A stretch of 64,000 bases of DNA, taken from the NCBI GenBank assembly GCA_050247435.1, contig JBFWUF010000043.1, positions 1-64,000 of the forward strand. Reading direction: 5' to 3'. The stretch's first letter is position 1, and each line of letters starts with the position of its first letter. The notes under the pieces were generated by a model, which had not been told where the DNA came from, did not search any database, and saw only the letters and a program-made list of their open reading frames with translations. Shown piece after piece: positions 46,941-59,099 of this stretch. This DNA is from JAJVID01 sp050247435 (GTDB taxonomy: Bacteria > Acidobacteriota > Blastocatellia > RBC074). A program made the translations under genes and the position numbers.

Positions 46941-47446
46941 TTTGATGACGTGTGATCGTGAATGATCTTCCACCCCTGCTTGAAGCGGCGGAAGATGAGC
47001 GTGTAAAGTCCGCTGGGTTGCTTCCCGTCGGACATCGTCAGCTCAAAACGCCCGCGCACGACCGCCGCGCTCGATCCCAGCGGTTGAATATCCAGATCGG
47101 AAAAGGCCAGCTTGCCCATCTCCCTGCCTTCGGCCTGATAAGTTTTTCGGTAACGTTCGATAGTCGCGTCCCATCCCGACAGTTTGCGGCCTCCTGAGAA
47201 GAACGTCAGGTTCGGCGAGCGCCAGTAACCGTCCATGAATTCTTCCAACTTTCCGGCGTTCCAGGCGGCGACCTGGGCGTCGAGCACCGCGCGGATTTCG
47301 GCTTCAGCGGATTTTGGCTGATTGGACTTGCTTTGCTTCGCGGTCTGTTTGGATTGGGATTCATGTGTGGCGCTTTGAGTATTTTGAGCCATTGCGATTG
47401 GCGCGATCAGAAGCAGCGGGAGCAGGTATGAGCAATTAAATTTCAT
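46934..47446 (-). CDS. Secreted SnoaL/DUF4440-like (NTF2-fold) protein
   Basis: 170 residues. A signal peptide (LLPLLLIAPIAMAQ) is followed by a charged linker rich in Ser, Lys and Gln, then the NTF2-like domain from about residue 47: EIRAVLDAQVAAWNAGKLEEF, FMDGYWRSPNLTFFSGG, VVRGRFELTM, and WKIIHDHTSSN. DUF4440 members are often small enzymes or ligand binders; no function can be given. It overlaps the RND gene end by 7 bp on the opposite strand. Confidence 0.8.
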
Positions 47447-47561
47447 CTCGATCTTCCTTCTTGATTAGCGTTTTTCTTTGGACGGTGATTTTAATGTGCG
47501 CGCGAGACGGCCCGGAATCGCTTGAGCGCGGGGCATAGTCGGCTGGTATAATTGCCGCGCT

Positions 47562-50153
<2,592 letters not shown>

Positions 50154-50178
50154 CCGGCAGCGCAGGCCGGAAATTTTT
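50154..50178 (+). terminator. Weak terminator after the PBP1A gene
   Basis: A 5-bp CCGGC/GCCGG stem (50154-50158, 50166-50170) with a 7-nt loop is followed by AAATTTTT. Confidence 0.35.
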
Positions 50179-50327
50179 CGATCAAACGACAATTTGAAAT
50201 GCCGAAAATTGATGGCTGAATACCGGATGTTGCGCTCGTTCTCGTCCGCGCCACAATCATCAGGCGTCGTGTTGAAAAGAGGCGGACTGAAATAATTTTT
50301 TGACACAGGCCTCTTGGCGATGTTGTC

Positions 50328-50356
50328 TTGACAAAGGCGGCGCCCGCGAAAATAAT
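50328..50356 (+). promoter_or_regulatory. Probable sigma70-type promoter for purC
   Basis: TTGACA (50328-50333), 17-bp spacer, AATAAT (50351-50356). A second TTGACA is at 50300-50305. Apart from this and the terminator at 50154, the 50154-50488 gap holds no recognised feature. Confidence 0.55.
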
Positions 50357-50488
50357 GCACGACCTTGCGCGCTGATCAAATCACTTCTGTGGTCGGCAAT
50401 CACGAGTTAAATTTGAATTCTTGCGATCCTGCCTGTTGTCATTGTTGATTTGACAGCGAGCATTGCCCGGACGGGAGAAGGAGAGTTT

Positions 50489-51445
<957 letters not shown>

Positions 51446-51567
51446 GCCTTTGCCACGGCGGATTCAGCGCAGATCGCCGCAAGCAGTCATCGCTGTTTGA
51501 TCAAATAATGTTGCCCGACAGAACAGTTGAGACTGTCCCTGCAGGCATTCCCCATCGAAGGAAGCCT

Positions 51568-51849
51568 ATGAAAACGGAACTTGAAGCGATTATTGACCAG
51601 ATGATCACCCGTGGCATTCTCTTTGAAGAAGCCGTCAAGGAGTTCGAAAAGAACTTCATCCTCAAAGTTCTCAACCGCCACAACAACAATCTTTCCAAAG
51701 CCGCCGAGGCCCTGGGCATTCACCGGAATACCCTCAGCAAACGCATGCTGGAATACACCAACGGCGTCAACGGATTCGGCCACAAGAATGGGCATAAGAA
51801 CGGGCACAAGCGCCGGCAGCCGCCGCCACGCCGCCAATCTCGCGCTTGA
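51568..51849 (+). CDS. Short Fis-type DNA-binding protein with His/Asn/Gly-Lys tail
   Basis: 93 residues from ATG 51568 with AAGGAAG upstream. The body (residues 5-60) is a Fis-type helix-turn-helix as in the C-termini of NtrC-family activators: IDQMITRGILFEEAVKEFE, then NLSKAAEALGIHRNTLSKRM. There is no ATPase domain. The C-terminal tail contains GHKNGHKNGHK and ends in PPPRRQSRA, a basic low-complexity arm. Probably a nucleoid-associated or co-regulatory protein. Confidence 0.75.
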   Translation: MKTELEAIIDQMITRGILFEEAVKEFEKNFILKVLNRHNNNLSKAAEALGIHRNTLSKRMLEYTNGVNGFGHKNGHKNGHKRRQPPPRRQSRA

Positions 51850-52088
51850 ATTCTCATCGCTCAACGCCGCAACTTTTTATTGCGGTCATTTCCCACCTGT
51901 ATTGACCTGTCCAAGTGGGCAAGATAGACTGCGCGCCGCTGTAATCGAAAACAGCGCCGGCATCAAATCTCACTGAAAATCCCAGCAGACTCAGCACGGA
52001 AACTGATAGCGAAGTTTACGGAATAACTCGGCGATTCGTCAGCCTGATGGGATGGCGCCTTCAAACAAACTATGCGGAGATTATTGTT

Positions 52089-55001
52089 ATGCGCGCACGT
52101 TTCGCTCGGCCTACGTTCACCGGAAACTCACTCACCGCCCGTCGTTTACTTTTGATCATTCTGTTTGCCGTCTGTTTGACGGCGGGCGCGATGCGCCTTC
52201 TGATTTCCCCGCCGCACACGCGCGGCGCGGTTTCGCCCGACATAGTCATCAGTCAGGTCTATGGCGGCGGCGGCAACAGCGGCGCGTCGTTCACTCATGA
52301 TTTCATTGAGTTGTTCAATCGCGGCAACGCGGCGGTCAACCTCAACGGCTGGGCTGTTCAATACGCCTCCTCGACCGGAACTAGCTGGTCGAAGGCTGAC
52401 CTGAACGGGACGCTGGCGGCGGGGCAACACTTCCTGATCCAGCTTGCCTCGTCCGGAATGATCGGATCGGCGATGCCGACGCCCGACGCGACCGGGACAA
52501 TCGCAATGGCCGCGGGCGCGGGCAAAGTCGTGTTGACGAACAACAACACGCTGATTGCGAGCGGAGCGTCGTGCCCTTCCGGATCGAGTGTGGTTGACAT
52601 CGTGGGCTACGGGAGCGGAACGAACTGCTTTGAAGGCTCCGGCCCCACGCCGACAATCAGCGCCATGACCGCCGCTGTGCGCGCGATGGGCGGATGCGCT
52701 GAAACCGACAACAATTCCTCGGATTTCGCGGCAGGCCCGGTCAACCCGCGCAACACGGCTTCGACCGTCGCCATCTGTGGCGCGATGACCAATCCAGCGG
52801 GCATTGGGGCCGCCAGTCCGAATCCTGTCGCGGCGGGCAATGTCGTTCTTCTGATGACAACGGTCACTCCCGGCGCGAATCCAACGAGCACGGGCCTGAC
52901 GGTCACGGGCGATTTGAGCGCGATTGGCGGATCGGCCACTCAGCAGTTTTTCGACGACGGAACGAATGGCGACGCGAATGCTGGCGACAACATCTACTCG
53001 TTCAGAATCCAGATAGCTTCGAACATCACTCCCGGCGCAAAGGCGTTGCCCATCGGCATCAGCGACGCGCAATCTCGCACTGGCGGTTTGAGCATCAATC
53101 TGACTGTGATCGCCGCGCCGCCTCCTGGCCACGTCGTCATCAGCCAGATTTATGGCGGTGGCGGCAACAGCGGCGCCTTGTTCACAAATGATTTCATCGA
53201 AGTGTTCAATCGTAGCGCGGCGCCGGTAAATCTCACCGGCTTCTCCGCGCAGTACACTTCTTCGACCGGGGCGTCGTGGCAAAAGGTTGATCTTGGCGGG
53301 ACGCTCGCGCCGGGGCAGTACTATCTGATTCAGCTTGCGTCGGGCGGCGCGAACGGATCGCCGTTGCCGGCGGCTGACGCGACAGGGACGATCTCGATGG
53401 CTTCGACTACCGGCAAGGTCGCGCTGGTCAGCAACACAACATTGCTCAACACAAGCTGCCCGATTGGGCCAGGCGTTGTTGATTTTGTCGGCTACGGCAG
53501 CAGCGCGAACTGCTTCGAGGGTTCGGATTCGACTCCATCGCCCGCGAGCGACAAGGCGGCGGTCAGGCTTGGTCTGGGTTGCGCCGACACGAACGACAAT
53601 GCGTTCGATTTTCTGGCGCTTGCGCCGGCGCCGAGAAACACCGTTTCGCCGTTCAACATTTGCGGCCTGGGCGCGAAGTTTGAAAACCTCTCGACCAAAA
53701 TCACCGACCCCGCGGTCTGCACGGCTTCAGGAAACATCGTCGCCATCGAAGTGAAATTCACCAACACGGGCGAACGGGCGCAGGGCGACAACGCCGGTTC
53801 GGAATTCACCGCGCAATTGCCGGCGGAGCTGATCCCGCTTGGCAATTCCTGCGCGGCGACGAGCGGCGCTTGCGCCATCACAAACGCGTCGCTGATCGAA
53901 TGGAATGGGCCGGTGAAGATCAATGAAACCGTCACCATCACGCTTCAGGCTCAGGTCAAGGACGGCGTGGCGGCGGGCGCGATCCCGTGCGTCGCCGCGA
54001 AGCTCAGCTACGATTCCGATGGAGACGCCATCAACAACGCGATGGCGACGAAGAATGAATGCATCATAGTGAATTGCGCTCCGGTGGGGCCGGGCGGATT
54101 TTTCCCCGCGAGTTCGGAAGCGAGCGCTCAGAAGGCAGGCTCGATGCTGATCTACCAGCTTTACAGTTCGAGGACGGCCAGTCTCCCGCGCGAAAACACG
54201 CGCATCAACATCACCAACACCGATTCGTCTCGCCGAGTCGTCGTTCATCTCTTTTTCGCCGAAGACGATTCACCGTCGGTCGCTGACGCTTTCCTGTGCC
54301 TGACGCCGAACCAGACAGCGAGCTTTCTCGCCTCCGACATGGATCCTGACGTGAACGGCTACCTGATCGCCCTCGCGGTTGATGAAAGAACGGGCTGCCC
54401 GATCAACTTCAACCACTTGATCGGCGATGAATATGTGAAGCTGAATTCGGGCCATGCGGCCAACCTCGCCGCCGAAGCCTTCGCGGCGCTGGCTGGCGCG
54501 CCGCCGGTTTGCGATGGCGCCACGATGACGGTTGACATCAACCTCGATGGGATCAGTTACAACGCCGCGCCGCGCGTCCTGGCGGTGGACAACATTCCCA
54601 GCCCGGTTGACGGCAATTCGCCTCTGCTTGTGATCAATCGGATTGGCGGGAGCCTGGCGACAGGGCTGAGCACGATCGGGCAGATATTCGGGATCGTTTA
54701 CGACGACATGGAGAACGCCGCCAGCTTTGAATTCAGCACGTCGCGCCGCCAATTCCGCTCGGTCATCTCGACGGCTTTTCCGCGAACGGCGCCGCGAATA
54801 TCGAGCATCATCCCCTCAGGCCGCACCGGGTGGATGAAGTTCTGGCGCGAGAGCGACGGCGCGATCACCGGCTGTCTGATCAACTACAACCAAAACGCGG
54901 GAGCCAACTCCTCGGCGTTCAACCAGGGGCGCAACCTGCACAAGCTGACATTGACGACTGACGCGAGCTTCACTATTCCTGTCTTCGCGCCGAGTTGCTG
55001 A
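52089..55001 (+). CDS. Secreted protein with tandem lamin-tail domains
   Basis: 970 residues from ATG 52089 (GGAG at 52077); a longer start at 52047 lacks a ribosome site. A signal/anchor segment (LLLIILFAVCLTAGAMRLL) precedes two lamin-tail domains at about 50-215 and 347-520, each beginning VISQ-[VI]-YGGGGNSGA and sharing SSTG-[TA]-SW, LIQLAS and VGYGS..NCFEGS. They differ enough to be an old duplication. Between them is a FecR/PKD-like linker; afterwards comes a DUF11-like beta domain (about 525-645) and a C-terminal region of unknown fold. Such proteins are surface-exposed and may bind DNA or polysaccharide; the role is unknown. Confidence 0.78.
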   Translation: MRARFARPTFTGNSLTARRLLLIILFAVCLTAGAMRLLISPPHTRGAVSPDIVISQVYGGGGNSGASFTHDFIELFNRGNAAVNLNGWAVQYASSTGTSWSKADLNGTLAAGQHFLIQLASSGMIGSAMPTPDATGTIAMAAGAGKVVLTNNNTLIASGASCPSGSSVVDIVGYGSGTNCFEGSGPTPTISAMTAAVRAMGGCAETDNNSSDFAAGPVNPRNTASTVAICGAMTNPAGIGAASPNPVAAGNVVLLMTTVTPGANPTSTGLTVTGDLSAIGGSATQQFFDDGTNGDANAGDNIYSFRIQIASNITPGAKALPIGISDAQSRTGGLSINLTVIAAPPPGHVVISQIYGGGGNSGALFTNDFIEVFNRSAAPVNLTGFSAQYTSSTGASWQKVDLGGTLAPGQYYLIQLASGGANGSPLPAADATGTISMASTTGKVALVSNTTLLNTSCPIGPGVVDFVGYGSSANCFEGSDSTPSPASDKAAVRLGLGCADTNDNAFDFLALAPAPRNTVSPFNICGLGAKFENLSTKITDPAVCTASGNIVAIEVKFTNTGERAQGDNAGSEFTAQLPAELIPLGNSCAATSGACAITNASLIEWNGPVKINETVTITLQAQVKDGVAAGAIPCVAAKLSYDSDGDAINNAMATKNECIIVNCAPVGPGGFFPASSEASAQKAGSMLIYQLYSSRTASLPRENTRINITNTDSSRRVVVHLFFAEDDSPSVADAFLCLTPNQTASFLASDMDPDVNGYLIALAVDERTGCPINFNHLIGDEYVKLNSGHAANLAAEAFAALAGAPPVCDGATMTVDINLDGISYNAAPRVLAVDNIPSPVDGNSPLLVINRIGGSLATGLSTIGQIFGIVYDDMENAASFEFSTSRRQFRSVISTAFPRTAPRISSIIPSGRTGWMKFWRESDGAITGCLINYNQNAGANSSAFNQGRNLHKLTLTTDASFTIPVFAPSC

Positions 55002-55094
55002 AGCGGGGAATCCAGCGCGGTGTCCCGGCACGATGATCGTGAAGATCAATGATTTGAGCCAGACCATACAAGCCCTCAACAGATTTGAAGAGCG

Positions 55095-56570
55095 CTATTG
55101 GCCGGCGGCGCGTTTAAGAATCCAATCGCCTATGGTTTTCAGGGCGACGGGCGCGAAGGTCTCTTCGATCTTGACGTATTCGCCGGGCAAGCCGGTCTCG
55201 CTGGTCTGAAACAGGTGATTGAGTCTGGGCAGGCGCACAACCGTCCCGTCCTTATTGCCGGCGGATTTGAGCGTCGCTTCGATCTCGCGCAGGTTCTCTG
55301 TAACCGGCACTTGCAGATCGTTCTCGCCATTGAGTGCCAACACCGGACATTTCACTTTGGCCAAAGCGGGTCGCGGATCGTAGGTTAGGAAATGACGAAA
55401 CCAGGGCGACAAGACATTTTTGATCTGGGCTTCAAATGTTTGTTTGGCCTGGGTCGTCTCGGCTTCGCTCGCGCCGGCAATCAGTTTGCCGTACTCTTCG
55501 CGCATTTTCTTCTCCGCTGTGGCGTTGTCTTTCTCCTGTTTCAGAATGGCGAACATCATCTCCTGGGTCGCGCGTTGTCTGTCCAGGGCTTCGGCGTTTG
55601 CGCCGTTCGCTTTGAGGATCGCTGCGGCTTGCAACAGAAGAATCTCTTCGCCAGGCAGCCCCGGCCCGGCCAGCATCACGATGAACGCCACGTCGCCCGT
55701 ATTTGAGGATTGCGACGCGACCAGCGGCGCAATCAAACCGCCTTCGCTATGACCGATCAGACCGATCTGTTTCGGATTTATCCCCTTGCGCCCTTTGAGG
55801 AATTCGATCGCGGCCAACACATCGGCGGCGAAATTTTCGCTCGTCGAATTGAACACTTTGCCGGTCGAACCGCCAACCCCGCGATCATCCACGCGCAGCA
55901 CGGCGACGCCTTGCCGCGTCAGATAGTCGGCCAGCACCAGAAACGGTTTGTGACCAAGCAACTCTTCATTGCGATTCTGCGGGCCTGAGCCAGTGATCAG
56001 AATGACGGCGGGGAAAGTTGCTTTGCCGCGCGGCAGCGTGAGCGTCCCCGCCAGTTTCACCCCGTCGCGTTTGTTTTCGTAACTGACCTCTTCTTCGTCG
56101 TAAGGATAAGGCGGCTTCGGTTCCTGCGGGCGGTTCAGCGCCGTGGGCTTGGCGACGCGTTTCAAAGTTAGTGGAAAGGAAGCCCCGCCTTGTTTGAATT
56201 GTCCCGCGATCTCGGAACCGTCTTTGTTGAGTGTTCCGTCGAAGACCACCAGTAAACGCTTCATCTCGAAATGAACGGCGCCTGCTTTCAGGCTGATGGC
56301 GTCTACCGGCAGATCGTTCGCGCCTTGATCCAGGCTATCGAGCTTGGCCGCGAACGCGCCGTCCGCCACCTTGGTCACTTTGAGCGCCAGGCGCAACTTC
56401 GCCGCCCCGACATCCAGCGTGCCTTCCCACGCGCCTTCCAGGTTTTGGCTAACCGCGGGGTTGGATGTTGGTGTCTGTGTGTTCTGCTGCGCTTCCACTT
56501 TCTTTACTCCCAGCGCTGGCGCGAAAATAAGCGCCAGCGCGATCAGGTTCAGGGTATAACGTTTGTTCAT
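55095..56570 (-). CDS. Exported alpha/beta-hydrolase
   Basis: 491 residues. Signal peptide to about residue 27. The N-terminal about 110 residues are a lipocalin-like beta domain (LEGAWEGTLDVGAAKLRL). The hydrolase domain shows VILITGSGPQNRNE, VLRVDDRGVGGSTG, the nucleophile elbow IGLIGHSEGGLIAPL, LALNGENDLQVP (acid) and LPRLNHLFQ (histidine). Related to dienelactone/S9-type esterases. It is transcribed after the SPFH gene. Confidence 0.85.
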   Translation of the reverse strand: MNKRYTLNLIALALIFAPALGVKKVEAQQNTQTPTSNPAVSQNLEGAWEGTLDVGAAKLRLALKVTKVADGAFAAKLDSLDQGANDLPVDAISLKAGAVHFEMKRLLVVFDGTLNKDGSEIAGQFKQGGASFPLTLKRVAKPTALNRPQEPKPPYPYDEEEVSYENKRDGVKLAGTLTLPRGKATFPAVILITGSGPQNRNEELLGHKPFLVLADYLTRQGVAVLRVDDRGVGGSTGKVFNSTSENFAADVLAAIEFLKGRKGINPKQIGLIGHSEGGLIAPLVASQSSNTGDVAFIVMLAGPGLPGEEILLLQAAAILKANGANAEALDRQRATQEMMFAILKQEKDNATAEKKMREEYGKLIAGASEAETTQAKQTFEAQIKNVLSPWFRHFLTYDPRPALAKVKCPVLALNGENDLQVPVTENLREIEATLKSAGNKDGTVVRLPRLNHLFQTSETGLPGEYVKIEETFAPVALKTIGDWILKRAAGQ

Positions 56571-56590
56571 GGTTGTTTCTCCTGATTTGA

Positions 56591-57559
56591 TTATTCAACG
56601 GGAACCAGCGTCTTCTCATCTTCGCCTTTGGCCAACTGCTGCTGGCGCATCGCAGCCGCGCCCAGCAATCCACCCATTCCCATTGATTCTACGGCGGTGC
56701 TCGGCACGATCATCATCGCGCCCTTCTCCTTCAACCCTTCGTAAAGCATGTTCATCGCGCGCAGGTGCAGCGCCGTCGGGTTGTCGTGATAAGACTGAGC
56801 CGCCTGCTGGAACATATTCGCGATCTCGACCTCGGCCTGACCGAGGATGATGCGGGCCTGTTTCTCGCGTTTGGCCTGGGCTTCGCGCGACATTGCGTCT
56901 TGTAGCGCGTCGGGAATGATGACTTCCTTCATTTCGACCGACTGCACCGTCACGCCCCAGGGAGTGGAGCGCTCGTCAATCATGTGCTGCAATTCGTCCT
57001 CGATCTTTTCACGCCCACGCAGTATGTCGGTCAACGACTTCTTGCCGATCACGTCGCGCAGCGCGGTCTTCGCGGCCAGAATCACGGCGGTTTCGTAGTC
57101 CTGAACCTCCAGCGCCGCCTTCTCCGCGTCGTACACCAACCAGAACATGATCGCGTCAACGTAGACCGGCACGGTGTCGGAGGTCAGCGTGCTTTCGGCC
57201 GAGAAGTCGGTGGCGATGACGCGCTGATCAATATAATCCGGCACCGAGTCAATCAACGGCAGAACCCAGAATAATCCGGGGCCGCGCAAACCAACGTAAC
57301 GGCCCAGCCGCAACACGACCGCGCGCTCCCACTGTTTGGCGACTCGCGGAGACATCGCAGCGATCATTCCGAGCAGCGCGCCGATGATCGCGGGGAATGG
57401 ATTGAGCGTCGCGACAGTCAGCAAGACGCCCAACAGAGTCGGCGCGATAAACAGCCCGGCCGAAACTACGTTCATTCGCGGGCCACTCGGCGGATGCGAA
57501 ATGGCGGGTTTCGATACTTCTGTCTTTTGAGAACTTGATGGTAGGAACATAGTATTCAT
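56591..57559 (-). CDS. SPFH/band-7 (slipin/stomatin-like) membrane protein
   Basis: 322 residues. Two closely spaced hydrophobic segments near the N-terminus (SAGLFIAPTLLGVLLTVATL and FPAIIGALLGMIAAM), then the SPFH domain (RLGRYVGLRGPGLFWVLPLI, VTVQSVEMKEVIIPDALQDA) and a helical/coiled-coil C-terminus (SREAQAKREKQARIILGQAE). These proteins form membrane scaffolds. It overlaps the GntR gene by 4 bp, so the two are coupled. Confidence 0.88.
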   Translation of the reverse strand: MNTMFLPSSSQKTEVSKPAISHPPSGPRMNVVSAGLFIAPTLLGVLLTVATLNPFPAIIGALLGMIAAMSPRVAKQWERAVVLRLGRYVGLRGPGLFWVLPLIDSVPDYIDQRVIATDFSAESTLTSDTVPVYVDAIMFWLVYDAEKAALEVQDYETAVILAAKTALRDVIGKKSLTDILRGREKIEDELQHMIDERSTPWGVTVQSVEMKEVIIPDALQDAMSREAQAKREKQARIILGQAEVEIANMFQQAAQSYHDNPTALHLRAMNMLYEGLKEKGAMMIVPSTAVESMGMGGLLGAAAMRQQQLAKGEDEKTLVPVE

Positions 57560-57951
57560 TCTCCTTTTTTGCGTCTGCCATCCAGGTGATCAATTACCTC
57601 GTCGAGAGAGAAGCCGAGTGCGTGAGCCTCGGCCAGAATCCGATCCGCGAACGCTCGCAATTCCCGCTCGCGGCTCTGTTTGTTCGCGCGCTTCAACATC
57701 CCGTCCTGCCGCGCGCACACGAAAGTCCCTACGCCTCGCCGCGTCTCCAATATCCCGGCTCGTTCCAGCTCGGCGTAAACCTTCGCCACGGTGTTGGCGT
57801 TGATCTTTAAATCAATGGCCAACTGCCGCACGGTCGGAAGCTGTTCGCCGACGCGCAGCTTTTCAGTGGCGATAGCGAAACGGATTGCCCGATCGAGCTG
57901 CGCGTAGATCGGCGTGGGATCTTCTGTGTCTATGTGAAACCGGTCTTCCAT
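57556..57951 (-). CDS. GntR-family regulator, YtrA-type
   Basis: 131 residues. Winged helix at about 10-75 (PIYAQLDRAIRFAIATEKL, GEQLPTVRQLAIDLKINANTVAKVYAELE in part), then only a short C-terminal dimerisation helix pair, as in the YtrA subfamily that lacks a large ligand domain. First gene of the GntR-SPFH-hydrolase unit and preceded by a palindromic operator. Confidence 0.88.
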   Translation of the reverse strand: MEDRFHIDTEDPTPIYAQLDRAIRFAIATEKLRVGEQLPTVRQLAIDLKINANTVAKVYAELERAGILETRRGVGTFVCARQDGMLKRANKQSRERELRAFADRILAEAHALGFSLDEVIDHLDGRRKKGE

Positions 57952-57983
57952 CCCTGAAATCTTGCCAAACCTTGTTTGTCACA

Positions 57984-58005
57984 TTGTACTACGACAATAG
58001 TACAA
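57984..58005 (-). promoter_or_regulatory. Palindromic operator upstream of the gntR gene
   Basis: TTGTACTA (57984-57991) and TAGTACAA (57998-58005) are exact inverted repeats around a 6-bp centre, 33 bp before the gntR start. YtrA-type regulators bind such sites and autoregulate. Confidence 0.7.
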
Positions 58006-58026
58006 GTCAGGTTGCAGGAATTTTTT

Positions 58027-58126
58027 CTGGGAGCGCCCGCGTCTCGCGTGCGGGCTTATGGAGAAGTCATACTGGGATGAAATTAGCGATTGAGTAAGCC
58101 CGCACGCGAGGCGCGGGCGCTCCCAG
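58027..58126. repeat. Inverted repeat with 32-bp arms
   Basis: The arms 58027-58058 and 58095-58126 match at 31 of 32 positions and enclose 36 nt. Core words are GGGAGCGCCCGCG and CGTGCGGGCTTA. Confidence 0.8.
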
Positions 58127-58145
58127 GGTTGTGCGCTCTCAGGGT

Positions 58146-58386
58146 TCAGTTGATCGCTGCGAGGAGCGTGTTGGCGAGTTGGCCGTCAACCGTCAGTTTG
58201 ATCTCCACCTGGCCGCGCCCGATCAGGCTGTGCGAGATGCGCAGGTTGATTTGGTCGAGTCCGACGAAATCGTTCTGCGGCCCGGCAAACAATACTTCCG
58301 CGTTCTCGGCGCCGATTGTGGCCGGCGCCGCCGAGAGGTTGCCGTGCATGCGAATGCCTGTGCCGATCTTGCGCGTGAGCGCGCAG
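58146..58386 (-). pseudogene. Remnant of a TIGR03437-type C-terminal domain
   Basis: The minus-strand frame ending at 58146 (about 79 codons, from a stop near 58387) contains AENAEVLFAGPQNDFVGLDQ, RISHSLIGRGQVEIKLTVDG and ends ANTLLAAIN. That is the C-terminal beta domain found in many large secreted proteins of Solibacter-like Acidobacteriota. No start or upstream part exists, so it is a truncated remnant. 58387-58575 holds nothing recognisable. Confidence 0.65.
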
Positions 58387-58575
58387 CTTTAACGATGCCG
58401 CCGCCTGGCCGGAGCTTGCCGCGCGGCTTCAGATCGAACGCCTCCCGGATAAATTTTTACGGGGTGACTCGATTGATTTCATCGGCAGAGGTGAACCGGA
58501 GAATATAAAAAGCGATAATGGGGCTGGGCTATTTATGCCAATTCCGTCTGAAGACTGCAACTTGGGCTGCAAACG

Positions 58576-59070
58576 ATGAACATGCAAGAAGAACCGTTGG
58601 TCGCCGTAATCATGGGCAGCAAATCCGATTGGGAGACGATACGCCACGCCGATGAAATCCTGACCCAGTTTGATGTGCCGCACGAATGCCAAATAGTTTC
58701 GGCCCACCGCACGCCGGCGCGGATGGCCGAATTCGCGGCCACTGCGGAATCGCGCGGCATTGAAGTGATTATCGCCGGCGCCGGTGGCGCGGCGCATTTG
58801 CCCGGAATGGTCGCGGCGCAAACTTTGATCCCCGTGCTCGGCGTGCCGGTCGAAAGCCACGCGCTGAAAGGCATGGACTCGCTGCTCTCGATTGCGCAGA
58901 TGCCGGGAGGAATTCCCGTCGGAACGCTGGCCATAGGCAAGGCAGGGGCGATCAACGCGGCTTTGCTGGCCGTGGCGATACTGTCCAATTCAAGGCCGGA
59001 GCTGCGCGAAAAATTGCGAAAGTTCAGGGAAGAACAGACGGCAAAGGTGATGAATGACACGCTCGAATAG
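58576..59070 (+). CDS. purE: N5-carboxyaminoimidazole ribonucleotide mutase
   Basis: 164 residues, full length. Motifs: VIMGSKSDWETI at the N-terminus, IVSAHRTPARMAEFA, IIAGAGGAAHLPGMVAA, and LGVPVESHALKGMDSLLSI (in part). It interconverts N5-CAIR and CAIR in purine synthesis. No purK follows it. Confidence 0.95.
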   Translation: MNMQEEPLVAVIMGSKSDWETIRHADEILTQFDVPHECQIVSAHRTPARMAEFAATAESRGIEVIIAGAGGAAHLPGMVAAQTLIPVLGVPVESHALKGMDSLLSIAQMPGGIPVGTLAIGKAGAINAALLAVAILSNSRPELREKLRKFREEQTAKVMNDTLE

Positions 59071-59099
59071 AAACACTATTTTTCAGCTAAGGAGGACTT

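Noticed and set aside
52146..53282. A 378-codon minus-strand frame opposite the lamin-tail gene
   Set aside because: It is arginine-rich shadow coding with no motif, and the plus strand carries the duplicated domains.
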